64,000 bases of DNA from Setoptus koraiensis (Eukaryota; Arthropoda): the NCBI GenBank assembly GCA_048013815.1, contig CM106585.1, positions 186,001 through 250,000 on the forward strand. Direction: 5' to 3'. The notes beneath the pieces are model-generated. The model was not told the DNA's origin. It ran no database searches and worked only from the letters and a program-made list of their open reading frames with translations. The position numbers were made by a program, and so were the translations under genes. Of this stretch, positions 47,399 through 60,026 are shown piece after piece; positions within the stretch are counted from its first letter, which is position 1; each line of letters opens with the position of its first letter.

Positions 47399-48937
47399 AT
47401 GAAGTTAATCGACAACTCACACAATGGCGTTGCCGCTCCAAAGAAAATGCTCTTTGCCTTTTATCCGTTCGAGGCTCACGGACACATCAATCCGGCCATC
47501 AGTATGGGCAACGCGCTGCGACAAATGGGCCACGACACTGTGTTCCTGTGCATCAACGATATCGGCTACACTGATCAACGAGTCATTTGTTTGAAGAAAA
47601 TACGTGATGCCAAGCGAGAATCAAATAACAATACACCCAAGACGCCAGATTTTAAAATTGTTAAACAGGCCTCTATTGATGAATTAGCCAAGCACACCCT
47701 GGCCGAGAAGCAGTCTATCAAGCAAGCCTCGGTCGATAGAAGAATGATTGAGAAGATGCAGGCAGTGGACTACACATCCGACACCTTCGACACTCTATGC
47801 ACAATGTTCGACTGTTTCTCCGAATTGATAAGCCATTTATCGGACCCAGTCTGGGACGAAATACTCCGAGAGGTACTTGTCGACCTGAAGCCCGACGTTG
47901 TAGTGGTGGATCATGTCGTTGTGTCGCCCGCCATAATGACTCCGGCCCATAATCAAAAGTGGGTCAAGGTTTCGTCCGTACAACCGTTGGGCCTGTACGG
48001 TCACTCGAACCCCGACTTATTTCCAGCGCCCTATTTGGGCGTATCGGTCACTAATAGCACCCAAGAGGAGAAACTATTGAGCTGGAGGCAATACGAACAG
48101 GCCTCAGCACCAGTGAGACCCTTGACACTAGAAATGGCTCGCTTGGCCAAGCTGCCGGCTAAGGACCATAGTATTGTATTGCCAGATATGAACATTTCTC
48201 CCTATCTAAATATGTACATTTACCCCCGCGAGTTGGACTACGATCAAGAGCTCGGACATTCCCTCACAGATTGGGTTAGAATTCAGTCAACCAATCGTCC
48301 AAAGAACTATAACCAACTAAGCCAACTCGATGGTCAGAATCGACACAAATTACTCGAGGCACTCGACATACCACAGGACTTGTGTGACTTCATTTCAAGC
48401 AATCTCGACGAACAGGGCAGAACAAAAAAGAAACTGCTCTTCTTGTCCATGGGCACCATCGCCTGCATGGACCTGAACATTATGCAAGGTCTAGTGGACC
48501 TTTTAGCCGAGCAACCCTACCAGGTGATCGTGTCAAAGGGTGCCCGTCATCAAGAGTACAACTTGGCGCCCAACATGTGGGGCGCCAAGCATGTTCCTCA
48601 GAAGGAAATTTTACTATTGGTAGATTTGGTTATAACGCACGGTGGCAACAACACAATAACCGAATGTCTCTATTCTGGCGTGCCCGCACTCATTGTGTGT
48701 CCAATGTTTTGCGATCAACTAGACAACGCCGGTAGATTGCAAGAGAAACGACTGGCCGTGCGCGTTGATTTGAACCGGCCCAACTCGTTTCAGACCCTGC
48801 TAGAATCCATAGAGAAAGTGTTGCAAGATACCGAAATGAGTGACAATATCAAGCGAGTGAGCAAAGAATTGCGCGATCCTAGCGATGGCCCGGAGAAAGC
48901 GGCCAAGCTAATCGAGAAGCTCGCACTTCAGTCCTGA
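47399..48937 (+). CDS. UDP-glycosyltransferase (GT1 family), cytosolic type, single exon
   Basis: GT1 enzymes transfer sugar from a UDP-sugar to small lipophilic acceptors, for example plant allelochemicals or pesticides. The 512-residue frame is uninterrupted. Near the N-terminus, FEAHGHINPAISMGNAL carries the catalytic HxNP-type His (about H29). In the C-terminal donor-binding half, the block starting WGAKHVPQKEILLLVDL (about 394) leads to THGGNNTITE (about 412-421), GVPALIVCP and FCDQLDNA (about 437-444), the UGT signature with its Asp-Gln pair. There is no N-terminal signal peptide and no C-terminal transmembrane anchor, unlike animal ER UGTs, and the gene has no intron. This architecture is known from spider mites, where UGTs are thought to have come from bacteria by horizontal transfer; that origin is inferred here. 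The start has a clean context (AACATGAAG) after a TATA-like element. Confidence 0.93.
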   Translation: MKLIDNSHNGVAAPKKMLFAFYPFEAHGHINPAISMGNALRQMGHDTVFLCINDIGYTDQRVICLKKIRDAKRESNNNTPKTPDFKIVKQASIDELAKHTLAEKQSIKQASVDRRMIEKMQAVDYTSDTFDTLCTMFDCFSELISHLSDPVWDEILREVLVDLKPDVVVVDHVVVSPAIMTPAHNQKWVKVSSVQPLGLYGHSNPDLFPAPYLGVSVTNSTQEEKLLSWRQYEQASAPVRPLTLEMARLAKLPAKDHSIVLPDMNISPYLNMYIYPRELDYDQELGHSLTDWVRIQSTNRPKNYNQLSQLDGQNRHKLLEALDIPQDLCDFISSNLDEQGRTKKKLLFLSMGTIACMDLNIMQGLVDLLAEQPYQVIVSKGARHQEYNLAPNMWGAKHVPQKEILLLVDLVITHGGNNTITECLYSGVPALIVCPMFCDQLDNAGRLQEKRLAVRVDLNRPNSFQTLLESIEKVLQDTEMSDNIKRVSKELRDPSDGPEKAAKLIEKLALQS

Positions 48938-49854
48938 GTAGAATATTTTTTATCACTGATGCCGAAATTTTATCACAAATGCCTATTTTATCCACACTGT
49001 CTTAACAAATCATGACTAAAAATTCATTGTTGAACAATGACTCAGTCCATTCCAACACTACAGCAATGCCCACGATATATGACTAGTTTATTTTCCATGC
49101 TCTTCTTATGTAATGTTGTATATGATGTTTTACATTCTGTTTGTTTGTGTGTGTGTTGGCGCCAAATTGTTGATGTTGACGCCTTGTCCAGTATCGCCTT
49201 GAATTGTTGCTTCTGTTGTGTCCAGTGTGTCTAGTGACTCGCCAATGGTGAGTGTGTCCGATCAAGGTATCAAGACAACCAACAGCAAGCCTGTATACTG
49301 TACTAGTTGCGCTAGTGTTGCCAGACGGTCAGCCAGGCTAAGGCCGAGATATATTCAGGTGAGCAAAAAGTAGTGCTGTTGTTAGTGTGAACAGCTTGTT
49401 GTCGTTTGTAAGCCGACATCAGCAACAACAACAACAACAAAGTGAGCTCGGCAACAGCAGGCCACTTGTAGCAACAGCTTGAATATATCAACTGTGAGAG
49501 GAAAAGATTCGGCGCATCCAGTTTGAGATTTGTTGGTCAGTTGGTCAACTTGATTTCTCTCTCCCTCTTTCGCTTCTCAGTGTTTTGATTTTAATAATTC
49601 AACGCAGACAGACACAGACGCAGACACAACATGAACTGGCCATAATATTTGAAATCGAATGGCCAGACTGGTCAGTCAGTGGCCAGACAGTGCTACATAT
49701 GCAGATGTCAGAGGCGGCAGCCTAGACCGAATGCAACTGGCCAAGTGCAGACGTGAGCAAACACATTCATCTTAATTCAATTACACAAACGCAGACAGAT
49801 ATAGTGAGCAGATAGCGCCACCGCCTTCTCCTAATGTGTGTTTGCTCACATTTG

Positions 49855-49935
49855 CAACAGCAACAACAACGACAACGGCAGCAGCAACAGCAGCGGCAAC
49901 AACGGCAACAACAGCAACGGCAACAACAAAGACAG
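49855..49935. repeat. CAA/CAG/CGG trinucleotide tract
   Basis: CAACAGCAACAACAACGAC-type repeat downstream of the UGT. Confidence 0.9.
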
Positions 49936-50174
49936 GAACAGAGAGAAGCAAAATTGTGTCTGTGTAATTAACCCTTTTTCTTTCACTCATTTACCTATGA
50001 ATTGGTCAGTATGTATTGTTGTGTTGCTGTTCTACTCTTGCTGTGTCCTATTGACTATCTCACTCACACTGGCAGTAGTTTGTCTGGCGAGTAGCAGTCT
50101 TGGCAAAGATGGCCGCATCTGGTTAGATTGGCTCAAGTTGTTGTCGCCTCGATCTCGACCGGACTGCATTGATT

Positions 50175-50175
<1 letters not shown>

Positions 50176-50220
<45 letters not shown>
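50176..50220. repeat. (CA)22 dinucleotide tract
   Basis: Perfect CA repeat in intergenic DNA. Confidence 0.97.
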
Positions 50221-50222
<2 letters not shown>

Positions 50223-50440
50223 CATACAAACAAATGTGTGTAGTGTGTGCAGACACCGCCTATATGGTGATGATTATCGAGCGGCAACAACAACAGAAGC
50301 AACAGCAGCGAGATGGAGGAGGAGGAGGCAGCTCGAAGTTTGCATACAGGTTGAAGCAATAAAACGAAAACAAGCGATGGTGTCGTGATTGCAACCCTTG
50401 ACCTATTCTTGCCCAGTCCGACTCCACCTGACGCTTCGTC

Positions 50441-50521
50441 GGCCGTTGTTGTTGTTGCTGCTGTTATTGCTGCTGCTGTTGTTGTTGTTGCTGTTGTTGC
50501 TGTTGTTGCTGTTGTTGTTGG
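50441..50521. repeat. TTG/CTG trinucleotide tract
   Basis: GTTGTTGTTGCTGCTG-type repeat. Confidence 0.92.
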
Positions 50522-51133
50522 CTACATCAATCAGGTTAAACATTTAGCGACTTGACTGTTGTCGGGCGCAGTTGGCGTTGTTGCTGGCGTTGCCGTTGTT
50601 GTATCTAGCTATCGTGGGAACAACAGTATTAAGTATTAACTGTGATGTTCAGTTTCTAGTTTCATGATCACTTGGCGCTGTTGCTGTTGCTGGTGTGTCA
50701 GCTGTTGCTGTTGGTGTCTGCCGTTGCCGTTGCCGTTGATCGATACGTTGATCTCTATCGCCGTCGTCACTATATAACGGGTGAAGATGTTAAGGTATAG
50801 ACAAACAATGAAGGTGAACAGTGAAATCATGATCACCCGCCAGTGAATGTGTCTTCAATACACACACACAAATGTATATTGAAGCCGGTGTGTGTGTGTG
50901 TCTATTGGCGACCCCCTTTCAATGCCACTCTCAACTGGTCACTCAATTCAGGGGTTGGCGGTGGCGCCGCGACCAAGTTCTCTGCTGTCCAGTTGTTGTT
51001 GTTGCTGATGAAACCACAATCCGTATGTGAGTGTGTGTGTGTGTGTCCAGACTGGCTGCACTGTTAACGAACAAACGAATAATTAACTCGCCACCACTGA
51101 GTGTGCGCTGTTTCTCTGTCGTTGCTGCCGTCG

Positions 51134-51216
51134 TCGTTGTTGTTGTTGCTGTTGTTGCTGTTGTTGCTGTTGTTGCTGTTGTTGCTGTTGTTGTTGTTGT
51201 TGCTGCTGTTGTTGGT
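51134..51216. repeat. TTG/CTG 9-bp periodic tract
   Basis: Regular (TTGTTGCTG)n repeat with a 9-bp period, ending in TTG runs. Confidence 0.92.
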
Positions 51217-53606
51217 CATCGCTTGTTTGTAAACATCATCAAGCAGTGCTGTCCTTGTTTCAAACACTGCAACTGGTGCTGCTGGTGCTGCCGTTCTCTC
51301 ATTCACTCTCGTTCGTTTCGGCCGCAAGCTTTGTCAGATCGTGGAAACGTATCAACGTTGCCGTCGTTGATGTTGCCCTCTGTTATTGAAGTTTAACAAC
51401 AACACCAAAAACATGTGTGCTCCACTAGCAGTCGCATCGGCAGCCAATAATCAAACACACAAGCCAACAGTCATTTGATCTTCATTATGTCACAAGAGCA
51501 TCCATAAACAAACTACACAAAGCAGCAGCAACACTCACAACAACATCTGACCGCACCAGCAATGGATAACAGGTGATAGAGGCCACATCCATCTGCTTGC
51601 TCGTTACAGTGTCTATGAACCGCTGCAGCTCCCACTAATTGAGCCAGCAGTGATTAGTGAGAGCAGAGGGCCAATTTGTACATAGTGTCACTAGTGGACA
51701 CATATATATAAGTGCAGCACATATAACACAGCATTCAACAATACGACCATCAACCGCAAACATGACGAGCAACAATTGCCACTTTCAGTATTTATTTGTT
51801 AGTATTACTAAGTACAATGGCCATCGTAACAATATTACACATATATATTATATATAAACATGAGCATATTGATAATTGCATTGACACTAATTGCATTTGA
51901 GCCCCACAAGTGTTAGCTGGAATCCTTGACTCACTAATCCCTGAGCGCCACAAACAACATTGCGTGGCGTACATATTCTAGTGTTTATTGTGCTTATATC
52001 TGGATCATCATCATCATCGCAATCGCGCCAGCAAATTAAACAGTCAATTTAACAGCGTATAATTAGTAATATGGCGCCAACTTGAGCGACATAATAATAT
52101 AACACAGATAGGCAACTGGTAACCAGACAAAACACACATAATACCACACCAATTAGATCTTGTAAGTTGCAGTGGCGAACAAGCCAACTCTATCAACACA
52201 AATAGTTGCACAAATAGTGCGCCGCATCTCATGGTGGCGCTCATTGTCAGAGATATTTATATATAAATATCAGATAAACAGCGCCGGCGTTGTATTGTTT
52301 GTATGCATCTTACGTGCATCAACGTTAATTCAGCGTTCGCTCTCCCTCTCTCGCTAAAAACACACAAACGACAACAACAACAACAACATCAACAAGTGAG
52401 AGTACGCTGCTGCCTGATTGCTAATCTACTGACACATCTTGACAACGATGGCCACCATCATCAGCCAGTGATTACGACCCAGTAAAAGTGAGAGATCTTG
52501 ATGTTGTTGTTTATAATTTTATTTTATCTTTTAAGCAGCTCACGCTCACCACTCGACACTGTACCGACTTGGTATTACCAAGAGGGACACACACACTCGT
52601 TTGTGTGCAACTAACAGCCTGTAAGTTACAGGCCCTGTGATACTGGGCACATAAAGCATAGGCAAGACACAATCTATCTATAGCAACATCACACACTCAC
52701 ATGAGTCACACACACACACACACACACACACACTACACAATTAGGCGTGTGGAGCGACAACAAAAAGAGTGAATGTGCCACAGAGCAGCTTGCGCATTCA
52801 CAGAGAATAGCTATAGAGCAAGCGAACAACATAAACACTAAACTTGTGAGAGAGAGAGAGAGAGCGAGAGAGAATTTGTTGAGTGGAAATCATAGAGACG
52901 CACGCACCTATTAATTTAAGCAGTAGCAGTGGCAGCAGCTGCATTAACCAGCTCTAACCAGCTCTCACTAGTGAGCTTGTTTTGCGCACAAGAGGCAGCG
53001 TCTTGCTCTGCGAGCGCATCGAACTATATATACAATAGTAGAACTTTTTGCGCGACACACACACACAAATGTGATGTGACACACTCACTTATTCGGTGAT
53101 CGCCATGATGAACAACCATCCATGTATCTCATGTCCAACTTTCTCTGCACACACACACACACACACACATTCCCTCACGCACAGCTCGCTGCAAGTGTGG
53201 CTAGCGAACATTTCAAGATCGAACTTTTTTCAAGGGTGACCACTAACACACGCACACACACACACACACACCGTGTATGATACACACACGCACACGCCAT
53301 TATCTCTTTCAATCCTTCTCGCATCGTCCCATTGTCGAACACGCCGAATCGAACGATACGCACCCGCAATTTGCAAAATCGAACAATTGGAATTCACAAA
53401 ATCGAACATTTGGGATTGGCAAAATCGAACTTTCGGCATCGAATAATCGCACCGGCGTGGTCGATGTAATAATTCAATCATTCAGTTTTTAGCAGTGCCC
53501 GCGCAACATACATGCCACAGGAGCTTGCACACTGTGGGCCCCAATCCGAAATCCAACCAACAAGCAACGCCAACAGCCACCGGCGCAACGAGCAACAAGC
53601 AGCGAC

Positions 53607-56600
53607 ATGGCAAGGCAACGCCGCTTCGCCTCCAAAAAGGCCTTTCTATTCCTCTTCTCGCTGGCCAACATAATCCAAGGTGAGTCGACAGTATAAACGT
53701 ATCAAATCACAACTAAATGAACTTGTCACAAATCCAAAATACCCACTCATGGCCCGTTAATCGTCCCGAAATACTCCCATCCCCAAACAGGCATGTACGT
53801 GACCTACTTTGTGAGCACTCTCACCACCATTGAACGACTGTACGAAATCCAGAGCAAAACAGTGGGCGCCATCATGAGCGCCACGGAATTCGGCCAAATA
53901 TTGGGATCGCTATTAGTTAGCTATTACGGTGGCAAGGGAAACAAACCCAGATGGATTGCGGTGTGCATGACCATGTCCGCAGTCGCTGCCACCCTCTCTA
54001 CATCGCCACATTTCTTCAATTATATCAACAATAGCAGACATAATCATAATCAGCATCTAAATTTAAACACTTTCTCTGGCAACGACCTGCCAGACCATTA
54101 TTCGGCGGCACTTTTGGGCCAAGGTCAGCTCTGTTCATCGTCTGTGATACAACAACAACAACAACAACCCCAATCAGAAACAAACTTTAATCATGACAAC
54201 AACAACTTGTTGACTGCACAATATGGTCAAAATTGGTCCACTCCAGTCGCGCATCAGCCAGAACAAGCAACAACCAAAGTAACAACAGCAGTTAATAACA
54301 ATCAAGCCAAATATAAAATGAAACAACCAACCGAGATAATATTTGTGATATTCTTTTTCAGTTTATTGGTAATAGGCTTTGGCTCGACAGCTATGACAAC
54401 ACTTGGCATACCATTTATAGATGACATTGTTAGCAGGGAAGAGTCGCCACTTTATTTAGGTGTCACCATTGGTCTCAGAATATTTGGTCCGGCATTGGGA
54501 TTTCTTTTGGGCTCTGTTTGTATCCAATTGAATGTCAATTTCCCATTTGATTCAACCACATTCGATGGGGCCAATCAAGCCAATTCGATTGACTGGATTG
54601 GTGCTTGGTGGCTCGGACTCATCCTCGTTAGTATACCTTTGCTACTGTTAGCCTTACCTATGTATTATTTTTCGTTTATCACGAACAAGGACACAGCCGA
54701 TACAGCTGACAAATCAAGTGTTTTTAATGGAAACTATAATCTTGAATGTAGCGATAAACAACACAGAATACAACCAAATAGACCGCGTCACCATGCTCAT
54801 CAACACGACTATTATGATACAGACAACACAGAAAAAGACAATAATAACCATGAGGACCATGAGGACGAAGATGATGATCTCGATGACGATCATGATTTGA
54901 ATGAAAAAATTATTGCTTCATCGGTGCCAACATCACCGACTCCATCACCGATAGGTAATCTCACAGAAGATTCTCTAGATTATCTCCATCATAATAATCA
55001 TAATCAACACTACATAGAATATAGATTAAATGATGCATTCATAGACCATGAAAGATTGTCGCAGCGAACCGCAGACATGGTGGCAAATAAGAAAACATCA
55101 AGTAATACTGAAGTGAACCGTCGACAAATACATTCAAATTTACGTTCGATTGATACCAGTAATCTACTATCATCAAATATGACCAAATTCAACAAGTCAC
55201 AACAAGCAAACCTTAAACTAGCTAACTCGGAGAAAAACTGTTGCGATGATGCAGACTCCGTGATAACTAAAAGTTCATTGGATCTAAGCTCAAGATCTAG
55301 CATGACCTCCAGTAATACAAACAATCAAAATCATAAACATCGACGAGAAAGACGACGTCGCTATCTGTCTTCATCAACAAGTGCCTCATCATCAGACCAT
55401 CAACACAATCATGATCAACATCGTCGCAATCGACATCAAAATCATGGTGCAAATATCACTGATGATGATGACCGTTTTAAAGAACACAAAACCAAAAAAG
55501 TGCAGCAACAACAACGAAGACGACAATTACAAAAACAAAATAACAAAATTAATAGCCTGTCGAATTCCATCAGACGCCTCATGAGAAACAAATTGTTTAT
55601 GTTGAGATTAACGAGCACTGTTTTGCATATATTGCCCATTGCTGGCTTTTATACATTCTTGCCAAAGTACCTGATTGAACAATTTAGAGTTGATGCCTCT
55701 ACCGCAAGTGCCATAAGTGGACTCGCCGGTATACTATTTGTAGGTTTTGGAGCTTTTATAGGCGGATCTCTGATGAGGATATTCAATGTAAACTCCAAAT
55801 GTGTCACAAGATGGATCGCATCATCAGCTTTAGCTTATGCGATGGGTCTTTTGATATTAATGCAGTTGGGTTGTCCTCAAGAAAATTTAGTTACTTATGA
55901 CATGACCATAAGGGACAGTAGTTACATCAGTCATCCTCATGACCCAGTGCCGTTGTCCTGTACCAACTCTTGCAATTGTCGCCAAAGCGTATACAATCCT
56001 ATTTGCGTTCAGCAAACAACCTATTTATCGCCATGTCTTGCAGGTTGCACAAATTATACTCAATTGGATAATCAGCGTATAATTTATAATGACTGCAAAT
56101 GCCATATGGTTACGGCAGTCTCAAATAATGGTCATATTTTAGACTATAGTATAGATGATCTCACAGTAACTAGCGGAGCTTGTAAAAATCATTGCGGAAA
56201 TCTAAAATGGTACATCATGGTATTCTCGTTATTTGTTCTGATACATGCCACTTGTGAAGTTGGATCAATGATGCTAAATCTCAGGTAAATAGAGATTTCA
56301 CTATATTTCGCTCTATGAATGACTCTATTTTGAATATACCTACCTCTAAACTTCCCTTCGACGCTCATTGATCGCTCTAATATATATCTTTATATTTTAC
56401 AATTCCGTCAGATGTGTGGACTCAAAGGATCGAGCTCTCGCACTTGGCATGGTGACATTCGCTTCTTCACTATTGGGTGAGTATCGCTGCAGTGAATAGC
56501 TTGATTGAACACCTCGAATGATCAGGAATATCTCTCATTTGTTCGTGACTCCATCTAAAATGTACAATGTCTTTTTCAACTTTACAGGTACCATACCTTG

Positions 56601-57087
56601 CTCAATCATTTACGGTTCCGTAATCGATCTCACTTGTATTTATTGGGACACATCCGAGCCAGAGTCTTCAATCTCTTCGACCAACGATCAGACAAATAGT
56701 GAGCAACCGAGTAGGGGTGCTTGTCGAGTCTATGATAATGATAGGTTCCGGTTGTATTTACATGGTCTAACCGCCCTAGTTATGATATTTGCATTTATCA
56801 TTGACAGCATCATCTGCAAGAAAGCTGGTAAGATCAACTTTTTTCAGCAATCTTCATCGGATGGTGAACATACGGATAGGACCCAAACGCCAAATACTAC
56901 CACCATTACTTTACAAGGTTCCTCTCTGAAACAATTAAACAATGAAATCTCAGACAATTTTACCATCGACCGTGACGAGGAGGAAGACGATGGAGTTGTT
57001 GGTCACATGAGCGAAGATGATGAATTCGATTGCAAGCTAGCAGAACCAAACCGAAGACAAATTGCTATAGATTGTGCCGCAATATAA
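53607..57087 (+). CDS. solute carrier organic anion transporter (OATP/SLCO family), four exons
   Basis: OATPs are 12-pass plasma-membrane carriers for bulky organic anions. Exons 53607-53679, 53791-56284, 56412-56476 and 56588-57087 join in phase to 1,043 residues; the usual length is 640-750. The chosen ATG gives FLFLFSLANIIQG joined to MYVTYFVSTLTTIERLYEI (TM1 region), then MSATEFGQILGSLLVSYYGG and RWIA, all typical. DWIGAWWLGLI at about 290-300 matches the OATP superfamily signature except for its Arg. Residues about 719-796 form the Cys-rich Kazal-like extracellular loop (CNCRQSVYNPICV, SPCLAGC, CKC). CVDSKDRALALGM and IPCSIIYGSVIDLTCIYW complete the last helices. Excess length comes from a loop insertion (about 95-200) and a 300-residue polar cytoplasmic loop between TM6 and TM7 with Asp/Glu-, His/Asn- and Arg-rich runs. 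The C-terminus is DCAAI, CaaX-like. Confidence 0.93.
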
Positions 57088-57611
57088 TATTATACTACAA
57101 GGCATCATCCTATGACAATTGATTGATTTTTGTTTTCATAACTCTTCAAAATTAATTTATTTAAGCTCGTATCCTCAAGCATTCATCACTACCTCTCGTT
57201 CCACTCATTTACATAGACTCATACAATCAGTTGGGAATAATTGATTTTAAATTAACAATGAAGAATCAGCTACAATCAATCACGCACTAATCTATTATCT
57301 GATAGAAAAGTGTTACTAATTAAGAATATGCATGTGCAGTGACATTACGAAGTAAGTCCGTCCCAATCAATTAAAATGTATATTTGTTCAAATAGATATT
57401 GTTTTTGTCACCTTGTTGTTATCTGTTCAATCATGTTATTGATCTGTATTAATGAGATCAAACACCTCACCTTCCACAACTCAACAACAAACTCCCGAAC
57501 AAATAAAATGTTATTAACTTAATCGAGATAAAGCATAAATATATGATATTCAAATGGAGAGAAATTTCAATCTAGATCCTTTAGGCGGAGGGAGAGAGAG
57601 AGAGGGAGAGA

Positions 57612-57704
<93 letters not shown>

Positions 57705-58753
57705 TTCCCGACCTTGCTTTGTTGAGGAAGTGCCAATCATAATAACGTTCATATCAGTATCCTGTAATTACCTTACGTTACCGAGATCGTGATCAATGAT
57801 AGGGTATTTATGCATCTTTACATGATTGTTTTTATTGAGAAAGCTTTGTCGTTATGAGTCCACAGGATAGTATGCTCACTTCAATCACAATAAGATCGAA
57901 CATCGATACTATCAATGTGTCGATATGACATAGATTATCTATTTATTATCTAATTATCTATAATCTATGATAGATAACAATAAACATTAGATTTCACACG
58001 TCTAAAGTGTAACTTTCGCTCGCGCGACATGCTAATTTTCTGGGCGTGACTGTTGTCGATCTCATATAACTTTGAAAACTGTACGATACTGCTGGAGAAA
58101 TAAAAAATTTCCTGAATAGATACCTATCCTCCACTACATTCAGCTAGCTAGTTGTAGGTTATTAATTGTAACTAGATAAGCAATAGTTTTTTATGTACCT
58201 ATGCTAGTTAACATTTAGTTAGATTGCTCACACACACATCGTAACTCGTTACAACATTTGCCTGATAAGATTGTGACTACCAATAATCTCTTCCTGAACA
58301 CAATGCAGTTTATCCAGTTGTTGGAAACGACATTGATTCTCTCCACTATTGATTATAAGTCGTAGACAGGGGGACGTCAAAACTTATTCGAAGATATCCT
58401 TCTCTCTCCCTCTGCGTGTTAGTAGAGAGAGAGAGAGTGAACGAGAATAAATAAGTAATAATAATGACAGCAAGTGAATGTTGTTGAAGCTAGATGTGCA
58501 GACTGATAGTAATGTACGTCTGCTCCATTAGCTGCTTTCTGAACGATAAGGGCAAGGTATAACAACTTATTCTGATCCGAGGAACAGAGCAGTATTTCAA
58601 GTTATTTGTTGTAAGTTTGTCAAAGGTAAGATGAATCTAAGAGATTTTCAACAACTAAAAACTAAAACAAATAAGTGAATCTCTACTCTATTGACACTCG
58701 AACAAAAAGATAAGAATTAATCCAACAAATTACGAATAGACGGCAAAAACACG
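57088..58753. other. OATP 3' flank and spacer to the ADTRP-like gene
   Basis: AT-rich sequence with candidate AATAAA polyadenylation signals (for example near 57500), a long (GA)n tract and ordinary spacer. No coding frame beyond the repeat-derived Arg-Glu or Ser-Leu runs. Confidence 0.7.
57588..57701. repeat. (GA)n tract of about 114 bp
   Basis: GA repeat with a few GGGA interruptions at its left end and a perfect run from about 57621 to 57701. Downstream of the OATP stop codon. Confidence 0.97.
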
Positions 58754-59627
58754 ATGGCTAAAACTAGGAATCAATCCAATCACAATGAAACGATGTCGCT
58801 TTTCGCATTGCTATTTCATCTGGGTGCGGTCGGTATCTATGGCTACTGTATCTATTTCATGTCTACATCACGTAAGTACGGCAGCTCCAGCATCACTGAA
58901 TATACACTTAACAATCACATAACATTGGCTGCAAATGACATCTAGCAGTTGTATTTATCATATTTGTGTCGTATCGCCATTTCATTGACAAACACCATTT
59001 ACAGGCCCCCTGATCGAAGGCATGAGTCAAGTAATTAATCCAAAATTGAAACGCTACGGAAAATGGCAATTTTTAACCTTTAACTGTTTAGTATTACAGT
59101 TGACTGCTTACGTTCTTTGTTTGGTATCCCATTTTGTGCCAAGTGGTCAATTGCGTAAATTGAGAGACTTCATTATCACATCATTGGCATTGCCTATCAG
59201 TGGTACTGTCTTTACCATTTTCTGGGGGGTTTGGCATGTACTTGGTAGAGAGAAAATATTTCCTGTAATTGTGGAACAATTCCATCCCAGTTGGTTGAAT
59301 CACGCCGTCCACACTATTATAGTACCCATCAATCTTATGGAATTAATTTTAGTCAGACACAGATATTCGTCAACAGGATTATCATTGGCGGTTTTGTTAG
59401 CATACAACCTAGGATATTCATTGTTCTTACTTTATATGAGATGGCAATCCGGTGCTTTTGTCTATGAATTTCTGAACCATGCCAACGCTGCCGGAGTAAC
59501 TTGCACTGTAGTAGGTTCCTGCATTATTGTATGTATTTTCTTCTTTGCAGGCAAGGCAATAACTAAACTATTCCACAATCCATCGGAAAAGGAGTCATCG
59601 ATATCGGCTCGACGACACAACGACTAG
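58754..59627 (+). CDS. AIG1/ADTRP-family membrane hydrolase, two exons
   Basis: Mammalian AIG1 and ADTRP are multi-pass threonine hydrolases that cleave fatty-acid esters of hydroxy fatty acids (FAHFAs). Exon 1 (58754-58871) ends TCA C|GTAAGT; exon 2 starts at 59005 after TTTACAG; joined in phase they give 246 residues (human ADTRP has 230). Family blocks are clear: KRYGKWQFLTFN with the candidate catalytic Thr at about 64, LRDFIITSLALPISGTVF, FWGVW, and HPSWLNHAVHT with the conserved His residues at about 139 and 142, then RWQSGAFVYEFL near the last helices. Five or six hydrophobic segments span the protein. The tail is polar and Ser-rich. It is convergent with the next gene, the two stop codons lying about 130 bp apart. 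The substrate in arthropods is not known. Confidence 0.92.
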
Positions 59628-59756
59628 TCTTATAAAGAGTCTTTTGAAGCCTTTTCAATAGTTCAGTTGAGAAATAGTATTAATGAAGAACATCAGGATC
59701 GGTAAACGACAGTAATTTTTATAATAATGATATTACAATATAACTATGTCTATTGA

Positions 59757-60026
59757 CTATGTTGCTGTACTAGGATGCCAAGTTTTCATATCGAATTCTT
59801 CAATTTCATTGTCACCTCGCTTGCTCCTGTGATATTTATAATAGGCTGTGAGGAAAACTCTCAAATATTGACTATCGTGTAAATACTTTCTGGCCTCCTG
59901 TTCACGATTTAGATAACCAAGACCATACACACAGGCGATAACGGTCGCAACTTCTCCTAGAATGACCCATTTGAATATCTTTTTAAGTGGTGCGTATACA
60001 GAATTGACTGGGGTTTTCCGGATCAT
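59757..60026 (-). CDS. CEBPZOS-like small mitochondrial membrane protein
   Basis: 89 residues. The segment PLKKIFKWVILGEVATVIACVYGLGYLN aligns by eye with [22 protein letters not shown] of human CEBPZOS, and YKYHRSKRGDNEIEEFDMKTW with [21 protein letters not shown]. CEBPZOS is a single-pass mitochondrial protein of about 80 residues with an unsettled role. One transmembrane segment lies at about 20-40, preceded by a short basic N-terminus. On the minus strand the ATG at 60026 follows directly on a TCTACAG acceptor, so an upstream 5' exon is likely, and the coding start could lie further upstream. The homology call rests on remembered family sequence; function is not inferred beyond localisation. 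Confidence 0.75.
   Translation of the reverse strand: MIRKTPVNSVYAPLKKIFKWVILGEVATVIACVYGLGYLNREQEARKYLHDSQYLRVFLTAYYKYHRSKRGDNEIEEFDMKTWHPSTAT

Larger units (their letters stand above)
48938..53606. other. intergenic, repeat-rich, no recognised gene
   Basis: The interval between the UGT and the OATP contains CAA/CAG-type tracts (49855, 50441, 51134), an (AC)n tract (50176-50220), shorter CA and GA runs (52704, 52851, 53146, 53243), and an array of AATCGAACA-like units near 53330-53450. Frames through these encode Gln, Val, Cys or Thr runs and are not credible. Confidence 0.65.

Noticed and set aside
57554-57752. Arg-Glu and Ser-Leu repeat frames
   Set aside because: Translations of the (GA)n tract.
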